Source: Cercopithifilaria johnstoni (Eukaryota; Nematoda; Chromadorea; Rhabditida; Onchocercidae). From it: a stretch of 64,000 bases of DNA. Where the stretch lies: NCBI GenBank assembly GCA_916381525.1, contig CAKAEH010001648.1, positions 304,614-368,613 of the forward strand, written 5' to 3'. Of the stretch, positions 55,356-64,000 are shown one piece after another. A program made the translations under genes and the position numbers. The notes under the pieces were generated by a model, which was given only the letters and a program-made list of their open reading frames with translations, was not told where the DNA came from and did not search any database. Within the stretch, counting starts at the first letter, position 1, and every line of letters starts with the position of its first letter.

Positions 55356-55412
55356 TTTAATCGCAGGATTACTTTCTAGTAATCCTTTCTTTCTAGTAAT
55401 CCTGCGATTAAA
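55356..55412. repeat. Nested inverted repeat with 18-bp perfect arms
   Basis: Arm 55356-55373 (TTTAATCGCAGGATTACT) is exactly complementary to 55395-55412. Inside, GGATTACT and AGTAATCC form a second 8-bp pair around TTCT, because the segment CTTTCTAGTAATCCT is nearly duplicated. Two alternative hairpins are therefore possible. It lies in intergenic DNA with no flanking gene. Confidence 0.9.
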
Positions 55413-55984
55413 TCTTCTTAAAGTTAATGAAATATTAATACAATAAATCGTTTGCAGAACAGCCACATGTCAAGACACGAGACAATTCCTCCACGTGAGT
55501 GCGTTAAAGCGCACACGGAAAAAGTGATGACAAATATCGGAATGTCACTGTAAACGATGAAAATGCAGAAATATTTTAGCAGTTGGGGAAGAAGTGGAAG
55601 GAAAATATGGTGGAATAGAAAAATAATAAACGAGTATGAATGCCACTTGAGAATAGCCAAATAAAGCGAAGCCGATCCAATCTGAACTAGGCAGACGTAA
55701 ACCAGGCTGAAAACTACTGCTGTAGCGAAGCTGAAATCTCTTTATTACTACAATCGTCATAGGTAATAACAGTAACAGTAGCACTATTGATGTTACTGAC
55801 AGTGACATCACATGCACACCTCACATACACACATATATATAATACACAGACTCGGATTATCCGGAACTTGATAACTTTCCGAGTGAGAGAGAATCTCCGA
55901 ATTCGAAATACGACACAGAGTAATATTACCATAAAAGATATTTGTGATATTAAAATGAAGGATAGAAGCAGTGACTGAATAAAG

Positions 55985-56385
55985 AATTGAAAGCAATAAT
56001 TGCATAAACAGGTTTTCCAATAACTAGCTTAAGGGATATGAATACTGAAAAATCGCTTAGAGGTCGAGAAGTTTGTTTCCTGAAACGCCGTGGATTGATC
56101 ATTTGAGAGAAGTGTTGCAGGCGAAGTATCTCTCTCGGATATACCCTCGTATTCAGAGTGGAGTAGGGGATGAGGAATAGTACAGAATGGAGACTAAACA
56201 GCTGGCAGGTTGCTAATGACAACCTTAATGGGACAAATTGCAAACATCCACTTTTTAGTTTGTTTTAGAAAGCTTAAAGTGGCGAAGTTTAAGGATTGAA
56301 ATAGTGACTGCATAAGCAGGCTCTCCAAGCACTGACCTAGGGATATAGAAACCGCTCAGAGATTGGGAAGTTCGTTTTCTGAAAG
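55985..56385. repeat. Diverged direct repeat, about 95 bp, two copies
   Basis: 55985-56085 and 56293-56385 share blocks in the same order: TGCATAA-CAGG-T-TCCAA, GGGATAT, GAGA--G-GAAGTT-GTTT, and CTGAAA, with substitutions and small gaps. Both are non-coding; likely copies of an old dispersed element or a local duplication. Confidence 0.65.
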
Positions 56386-57967
56386 ACTGACACTTAGCCC
56401 GATAATTCTGGCTTCAAATAAGGCAATTGCAAAATTTAGATTTGAAACTCAAGATGGGATAAAAAAAAATGAGCGGAATAACCTGAAATCCTACGGATAG
56501 AAGATAGTGGGACTTTGGGAAACTGAATATTTTCAAATATTCTGATCTCTTGAGCTAAACGAAACGAGTTCTATTGAATTTGCCGTTTTGATGTAATTGA
56601 AAACAATAGTAAAAAAATGTGAAAAAGTTATCTCAGAAATACAATGGTTTATTTCTTGAAAAGATACAGTTTCATGACCAATCTTGGCACTCTGCAAATT
56701 TCAGAAATTTTTCAACTTCCAAGACAAAGCCATATCTTGCATGGGAAATCCTTACCAAAGTTCGTAGTCTGAAATGTACGATATCGACGGTGCTAGATTA
56801 TGCCTCATGCTTCCGTGAAGCAAAGTTGATAATTTTGGAAGTGATAAAGAAAGCAAGAGAAGGAAGATAAGCAAGTCAGAAGATCATGCCATGAAGAATT
56901 ATTGACAGATGTATTATTACTCGATAATTTTCATCTGATCCTGCTTTTACTGAAATATCAGCTCGCTCCAATCACTTCCTTCTCAATTCCCAGTGAACTG
57001 CTTGAGCATGTTCAAGACTGAACAATAATCCCATTGTTCGTTTATGCAGTTTCTACAAATTTCAGAAAACCTTCAGCTATATGATTCGTTACCACTAGCG
57101 GAAAAACTATCACTATATCTGCCTGCTCTAAAAATGTCAAAATAGAAAGAAAATTCACTATAAACAGTACGGATGATGGTAAAATAGGAGAGAATTACAT
57201 GCATTACAGAGAAGAGAACCTCCCTCTGTCTTTTTTCTGTGTTCTATTCTTCGCTAAAATACTGTGAAGATTATTCCATGTATGGATTAAACCGGTAATG
57301 AATGGAAAATGAGTATCCGGGAGAACAAATGCACGCAATCATTCAATTTAAATGTAGCTCAGAAAACGATTTCTCACTTCCCTACTGACTCGAACACCGG
57401 GCAGTTTATCCATCTTACTTTAAAACCACTACTACAACAAAAAAACAGACCTTCCCTTCTTCTCATCTATTTGTTTCGAATCATACTCCGTATTATCTTC
57501 CAACAACACAAAAATTCTCGTCAAATATAACTTTGACATTTAGAACTAATTCTTTCATTAAATTTACCGAGTGATCCGCTAAAGCTGCAACAGTTCCCCT
57601 TCCTTCTCGATATGGATTTCATCACAACAAAGAAATCCATTCAATTCAACTAATGATCTGAACTGCAGTGAAAACAAACTATCCAATTTAGCAGAAGTGC
57701 TATTTACGGTAATGGTAATGGAAGAAAGCACAATATGAACATGAAACAGCAACACTAAGAATGAAATTAAAGCGCGAATAAAATTTTTAACAACTATTTT
57801 TAGAAATAATTTTTTGACATCACAGGTTTTTTCAAAAGTGCAGATCAGAGTCTTGAATCGTTATTCGTCTTCGCGGGTGATTAATAACTTCCATTTTAAT
57901 TGTCATACAATAAACGAAAAATTCAAAAAAATATCAAAATCAACTTGCGTAATGATGACGATTTTTG

Positions 57968-60900
57968 TCAAAGAGGATTATTACCCCAAATACTCTCAAT
58001 AAACTTAATTTTTGACAAAAGCAATTTGTTATCAATGTTCTTCTGCGGTTTTTTTAATGCCATATGAATAAAAACTTGAAGACCCTCGGCAAAAAACTTG
58101 TGTTGCGGTGAATTGACCACATTTTGGAACATATCCATCAGTGCCTGCTGCGTACTCTGAACCAGCACAGTGGATAAAACGCTTCGCACAAACTGAGCTG
58201 TCATTTTATCAATTGCACCAAATTCAATTACCTGAAGCATGCACTTAATATTTGAATTCTATTTTCCCATTTTCCCGAGTCTAACTATTAAAGATAAAAT
58301 TATGCGAAAGAACGTACCACCACTTATTTTACTAATTATCTCTGCTTCATTTTTAACATTGAGCCACTTATTCGATTTTTTAAGGAACTCAGGGAAAATA
58401 TCCGCATGTGAATAAATTTATTTCTATAATATTCGGATTAAGGATAAAATCACTGAATAAAAAGCACCCAACTATTGAAAAAAAAAACAAAAGTTACCTT
58501 TAGTAAAGTAAGCCCAACTGATCGTTTAACCAATAGATCAACAGTAAGTAACGTTAAATTTCTACGCTGCAATTCACTTATCTGTGACAAAACTTTGATC
58601 CGGTCCCACAATGCGTACTGTGTGGTGAGCTGAAATAAATTTTTGCTAATCTCAATCTCTGAATCTTTAATCATAATACTTATGGAATTCAAAATCTTAA
58701 CACAGGAACTTACAGTTCATCTTAAACTTTAAATTCAGTATTTTCTGTTATAAAACTTTTTATGTGGACAACACGGAAAAGATATTCAGTGCAAGAATTG
58801 CTCCTAGGGTAAAATGTTTTGTCCCGCATTAAAAAATTATACTAACTAGTCCTTTATGAATGAACATAACTTTGAATAGGAAATGCTCCGAATTGCAACA
58901 GCTATTCTACTTTTTTCAGAAAAAGATTTAGCAGACAAATAACGTATCATTCAAGGCTTATTAAAATGAAAAAATACCCGGATATTCAAAAAAATACCTT
59001 GAAACGTTTATGATAACAACAGAAGCGATCGATAACAGCAGCATAAAATGCATTATAAGTAGCTTCTCGCAGTGCACAATGAACACAGATATGCACTATT
59101 TCCCTTTCTTGTTGTCCTTTGAAGGAAAGTTTCAATAATTTTTCAAATGCATCCATTTCATCCTAAAGTTCGGGCAGTTAGTAATGAATTTCGTTTAATT
59201 TAAATAGACGAAGATTAGTTTACGGATTAAATTTACAGTGAATCAAAAAGTAGTGAGAATTTAATAACCAATCAATCGACAGTTGACACAAAGAAGTAAA
59301 GAAATTCACCGCTGAAGACATGATGGTGCAAAAAATGTCACGTCTGATCGTTGTGTTCATTTTAGCTTTTTTCGCAAGCTCCAATAAAGGAGCACTGAAT
59401 TTCAAGATTTGTTCAACGAATTTATCATCTGTTTTGTTTTGCGGCACTGACGCAGTCGGGAACCAGGCTGAACCAACAAGCCACCAACGTCCACGTTCGC
59501 CTATGTGCATTATGTCATCCACACTCATGGGCAACTCTTTTTCTTTGTCCAACTCTACAATGAGATATGATTTTAAAAATTCAATAGCTTTCAAAGTTTT
59601 AAAGTTAAGAACTCAAATAATTTTCAATCAAATTCGCGGAATGAGTAGAATTTTCCCTTTTTTTAATTCCATCTGTTTTAGCGCCTTCACATCAACTCGC
59701 TTACCTCAATGCTGTAATTGAATACTGTCATACAGATATATACTAATTGCTACAAATATCTAGTAAATTATACACTTCTAGTAAATGACGTTTCTCTTAT
59801 AGACATAATGAGTAAAAGTTCCAAACGCATGACAACAAATCTTTGACTCAAAACTTAAAACCTAAGCGAAAAACTAAGATAAATAATATAATATACTTTT
59901 CGTTAATCCACGGAAGATATTTACGTAGTGAGAATGCACTGTAAAATCTATTACATCCGTAAATTTACGAATATTCACATTCTTTATTGAATTGATTTCA
60001 TCCACGATGTACCGCCACTGATGTCTTGAACAAATGAAGACTTTAGTTAATCACACAAGTTTTAAGACAAAGTGAAATTCATGAAACCCACGAGTATGTG
60101 ATTTTTTGATTCCTCATGATTAAAATATCTATCTGGTACTAAGACAATATGAATATATGAAGCTTTTCCTGCTCAAAAAACGTTCTAAATAATGATAACA
60201 CTAGACCGAAGTTCTCACATGTCGGAAGATGCTTCTGGAAGTTGTGAGAAGAATGACTGCGTTTCTCTTATAGATTTTTGGAATGCATCCAAATCTCTGA
60301 TCTTCATAGTTTTGCCACAGTCTGTAGTAAAAGACAGTAAAAAAAAGTTTAAAAAAAATTATTTATCCATTTTTAAAACAGTGCATCTATAACTACAAGA
60401 AAAATTCCAAAAAACCTTGATTACTTTTGGAAATGTAAGGGAACTTACAGCTTAGAAGAGCTTTGAAACAATTAAGACATTTATCGTTGACCTGTTTACG
60501 CAAACACTCCATAATTTCGGTAATCATGATGACTTTGATAACCTGCAATGATGATAATTAAAATAATGTTTCACTTCAGATTTTTATTTCATTAGAGTGT
60601 TAGCAATTCACATCAACTTCCAGCACAACACTCTACTCATGATCACTAGCAATAATTTCACGAAACGAATACCTTATACTACAACTGATTATAATTCCCT
60701 ATTCTCAGACTGCAAAAGCATATTCGATTTCAATAAATTACATCCTTTAAATATCTAAGATTTCGAATGAAAGATAGCGAAGAATTCATAAATGCACGGG
60801 AAATATGTCTATGTGATAATAAAACAGCACCCTGAAATTATACAGCTCGGCAAGTAAAACACAGAGGTTTTCAAGAGATTTACCATCTGGCAATACAACC

Positions 60901-63059
60901 ACCATTTCCAAAAGTTTTACAATGAAATTCTCGATAAAATACGCTGCTGAAAAAATGCAAAAGCAACTGAAAGTCATATATCTTAGAAATCGAAACAAAG
61001 CAACAATTGAGTCATCTGAAGCTATTTAAAGGCTATTTTAAAAAGTTTAACTGAACTTAATGAAATTAAAAATTTTTAACTGGAGAAGATCCCATTCTAT
61101 ATTTTATCCTAATCGTTACTTTAAATGACTGAACTTTCTTTTACAATCTCAGGGATACTAGATACCGCGTCTAATTGGTGAAACTGTTATAAATAAAGGC
61201 TTACAAACTTCTGCGGAAACTGTCGCATGAATGAGAGCAATAAATACTGCATATTCAATAATAATCCGATCTGGCAAGCGATAACCTACATCGACACTGC
61301 TTATAATTTCCGAAAAAAGCAACTGTTTCACTTCTGCAACTATGAATGTATGAAAAGTCCATATCAAACAAATTTATTAATAAATGAAAAAAAATGAAAA
61401 CCAATTTAGAGCGGTCAAATTTTACCATTATGCCTTCTGCTGGTAAATATATTGGAGAATATTTTCACAGCACCCACCAAAGTACGTTCGTTCAGTCGAT
61501 TGACCAAACCTCTCAAAGACTTTTTCAATTTCAAATGCTCTTCGGTTTCTACCAGGCCGACTTTTTGTTCTAATTCATTGAGCTTCTCTTCAGCACATAA
61601 TTTTGAACGCAGAAATTCTCCTGTCTTTTTATTAATCAGGCGACCATAAATATCTTCTTCCAAGTTCATATCAATATCATTTTCACCCTCGCTGTTCTCA
61701 TTCATTTCAGTAAAATCATCCCTCTGAATCTAAAAACAATCATTACAATTGTTTTCGAGAATCAATTACAATGACAGATGTCAAAAAAGGACGTGTCAGA
61801 ACCCATAATCATAATCATTCATCGCTTCGTCAAAACACTAACTTTTGGTGATGCTGAGTTTTTTTTCGGAGTACACGTTGCCAAAGCACTATTTTCATCT
61901 TTATTTTCACTGCCACTCTCGTCCCCCTCGTTCAACATTTCACTGTTATATATGTCAGAACCGCTGTCTCCATCAACACTGCTGTGTTGCGATGGTTTTG
62001 AATCACACATCTCAAGGAGATCTGTAATAATCAACTGAGCTACGTAATATAAATTACGCCTGATTTGAACTAAGAATTAACTTCTCAAATTAAAATTTTA
62101 AGCAAATATTTAGATATAATCAAAAATTAGTCTTAAATTCAACTTAAATTACAAAAGACAAAGTAAAGGTGAAGAAGGGTTATATGCCAAGTATAACTGA
62201 AACACGCACAATCGAGCCCTTCGGTGCGAAATACTTTCGGCATGTTTTTGCTTTTCCTCTTATTATAACCAAGAATTCGCTCATAGCGGTGAATTTCGAT
62301 ATTATCTTCATTAATGCCTCGTATAAGTTCTTCTTTTCGTAATTGCTGCATCTGAACCAAAAAAAAAAAAATCACTTGAAAGTCTTCCAAACATTACCAC
62401 AAAGAAAAAGGCAAACATGCGTTATATTACAATATAATAATTCAATCATAATCGAATAATTAAATTAGTTGTGATTAAAGTGAAACACAGGTAATCACAA
62501 TCAAGCAATTAAATTAGTTGCTGAAAAGATAAAATGGAACACATTAAACGTGAAATGGACCATACATAACAAATATGCTGAATGGCATTATTAACAAACA
62601 TGTATATATAACGTTTGATTTAATCCTCAACTTCGGCCATATAATCTATTCATCGAAATGTCTAATTAAATTCAGTTTTGCATTATTAGCAGAAAAATGC
62701 TTACACTTTTCTTTCTACGCCTTTTTGCACGCTTTTTCTTGGCCTGTACCATTTCAATAATATCTTCTTTTTGGTAACCTATAGGATTTTTCTCTCTTAT
62801 AATGATATCTTCAATCTGGAATGAAATGATTGAGAGAAAAAAAGATTTATGATAATTCCAAATATCAGTCCACTGATGTCAAACAGATAAAAGGAAAAGT
62901 CAGATAACGAAATCAACGCAAATCAAAGCGCACAAAGAAAATAAAAAATGTACTGACCTCTCTGTAGGGATTAGTTCGGTAAAATCTTTTGCTTCCTTTT
63001 TTAATCTTCCTTATCATTTTCCGTTTACATTCAGACAATACATTATCACCAACAGCCAT
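57968..63059 (-). CDS. NOM1: NOM1/Sgd1-type nucleolar MIF4G-MA3 protein
   Basis: Fourteen exons join in phase, 5' to 3': 63059-62958, 62815-62705, 62351-62210, 62021-61843, 61729-61426, 61333-61205, 60946-60831, 60542-60449, 60321-60219, 60024-59969, 59611-59310, 59162-58998, 58629-58498, 58231-57968, giving 732 residues. The N-terminus is very basic (KKKRAKRRRKK), then KVFRTEGLD-YLLEMCDS and an acidic Ser/Glu/Asp stretch. EEDIYGRLINKKTG leads into the MIF4G domain (LRGLVNRLNERT, PDRIIIEYAVFIALIHATVS). The signature GRWWLVGSAW and TTIRRDIFCTIMSS introduce the C-terminal MA3 domain (DEMDAFEKLLKLSFKGQQ, ALWDRIK, VIEFGAID). NOM1/Sgd1 acts in the nucleolus with the helicase eIF4A3/Fal1 in 18S rRNA maturation. 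The junction 59969/59611 uses a GAG acceptor and is the least certain. The first ATG is the only in-frame one close to the exon start, but a short upstream exon cannot be excluded. Confidence 0.94.
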
Positions 63060-63899
63060 CACACTTCGAATTTCCTTAGCCAAGAAAATGTACCTTAAAA
63101 ATCTTAATAGTATTTATTAATTTAGCAAACTCATCGCAGAAGAGGAAAAAAGAGGTCAAGAAGCATTCGTATATATGCTTTTATCCCATGAATTCTTTTT
63201 ACCGGTCAAACTGAAAAATATCAGCCGCACACGAACTACTGAGAATAGTATATCGGGAAAGAAATTATGAGCCAACGAAAAGCAGAACAGATAGCAAGAG
63301 AAAAAGCGCTCGGTCAAGTTTTCTGAAGTGACTGGACCGGCTTTGAGCAACGCAAGGAGTACGTGGAGGTTGCGGGTCAGATTCTTTGTTACACATCAAA
63401 CGGAAGGACTAAATGGGCGCTTAATAGTTTAAGTCAAATCTCACCGAATGTAATGGATTTTTCTTTGTTGTGAACAAACCTTCCACATCACATTATTACT
63501 TCCCATGTTTCATATTACGAAGCACTGTACATCTTTTCATTTCAAAAAGGAAAATAAGAATTGATGAATGACACTGCTCATCATATATCTCTACGAAAAA
63601 GTCCGGACTGAAAGAATGTTTCAAGCGAAATTTAAGGACCGGTGGAATCGTATATCCATAACGGTTTAATCCAACTTCAAAAAATGTCAAGACTTCTCAT
63701 AATGATGAAATAATGACAAAAATTCCATTTAGCAGTCGAGCTGTATAAAGCATGACCAAACAACATTGGGTACGCCGCGAGATATCACATATCAAATAAA
63801 TATACATTGAAAAGGAAAATATTCATATTCAAAAATGAAAAAGATCAGAAATTGGAGGCAAGAGATTAAGGCAAGCAAATTTATCGTTGCTTTGTCTAG
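63060..63899. other. Interval between 28S fragment and NOM1
   Basis: About 0.8 kb. If the rRNA gene were complete, the 3' end of 28S should occupy roughly the first 300-450 bases below 63900 (minus strand). I could not recognise the conserved 3'-terminal 28S motif there; a weak TAAACCGTTATGG match lies near 63660-63675. Otherwise nothing is visible, apart from the expected NOM1 promoter region. Confidence 0.45.
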
Positions 63900-64000
63900 G
63901 TGGGATTCTGACTTAGAGGCGTTCAGTCATAATCCCTCAGATGGTAGCTTCGCACCATTGGCCGATCGGCCAAGCACATGAACCAAATGTCTGAACCTGC
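63900..64000 (-). rRNA. 28S (large subunit) rRNA, partial, 3' region
   Basis: Read on the minus strand, the last 101 bases match the universally conserved LSU rRNA segment just after the sarcin-ricin loop: GCAGGTTCAGACATTTGGTT at the window edge, GTGCTTGGCCGATCGGCCAA, ATGGTGCGAAGCTACCATCT, GAGGGATTATGACTGAACGC and CTCTAAGTCAGAATCCCACC. The rest of the gene would lie beyond 64000. Below 63900 the expected 3'-terminal core is not clear, so this may be a truncated rDNA copy rather than an intact unit. Confidence 0.9.

Larger units (their letters stand above)
47941..57967. other. Ten-kilobase gene-poor interval upstream of dapk-1
   Basis: Presumably contains the dapk-1 promoter and any non-coding first exon, plus the NOM1 3' end. 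It holds the longest CA tract (49435-49497), an AT tract (54613-54639), an inverted repeat (55356-55412) and a diverged direct repeat (55985/56293). Open frames such as 52615-53223 (plus, 202 codons) overlap long frames on the other strand and show no motif. I see no supported gene. Confidence 0.5.

Noticed and set aside
59640..59705. Stretch reading DVKALKQMELKKGKI as a NOM1 exon
   Set aside because: Stops in all frames before the next exon and no usable donor; direct joining of 59969 to 59611 keeps phase.
59320..59721. 133-codon plus-strand frame
   Set aside because: It is the antisense shadow of the NOM1 exon encoding GRWWLVGSAW.

Overview
The window is nuclear DNA from a nematode. It is AT-rich, and its genes are split into many short exons by small introns with worm-type acceptors (runs of T, then CAG or TAG). 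The set of animal gene families also fits: an innexin, a DAPK with ROC-COR and death domains, and LSM14/CAR-1. I would guess a spirurid or filarial-type roundworm, but that is inference; no marker inside the window fixes the species. All gene models were spliced by eye, using reading frame, GT/AG sites, phase and family knowledge.

Layout. (1) 399-1531, +: last three exons of a WDTC1/adipose-type WD-repeat protein whose 5' part lies off the window. (2) About 5293-9822, +: a C2H2 zinc-finger gene encoding about twelve widely spaced fingers; at 10102-10441 follows either its last exons (a further finger) or a separate one-finger cistron. (3) 14324-18013, +: complete LSM14/CAR-1/Trailer hitch gene. 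(4) 20068-23233, +: complete innexin. (5) 47940-25839, -: complete death-associated protein kinase gene (dapk-1) of about 29 exons over 22 kb: kinase, CaM-binding segment, ankyrin repeats, ROC-COR, death domain. (6) 63059-57968, -: complete NOM1/Sgd1-type nucleolar MIF4G-MA3 protein. (7) 63900-64000, -: part of a 28S rRNA gene or rDNA fragment at the window edge.

Between these lie gene-poor stretches of 2-10 kb with microsatellites (three long CA tracts, one AT tract), a few diverged direct repeats, two strong inverted repeats and a possible retroelement remnant. The genes are unrelated single-copy metazoan genes and do not form a pathway. The innexin and dapk-1 are convergent; dapk-1 and NOM1 are both on the minus strand.

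The most notable points are the zinc-finger array, in which fingers 2, 5 and 8 each lack one metal ligand, and its possible operon-like tail; the six 99-nt, phase-0, one-repeat ankyrin exons of dapk-1; a diverged copy of the dapk-1 terminal exon just downstream of it; an A9 run at the ROC-COR junction of dapk-1 that may hide a frameshift; and the 28S fragment next to NOM1.
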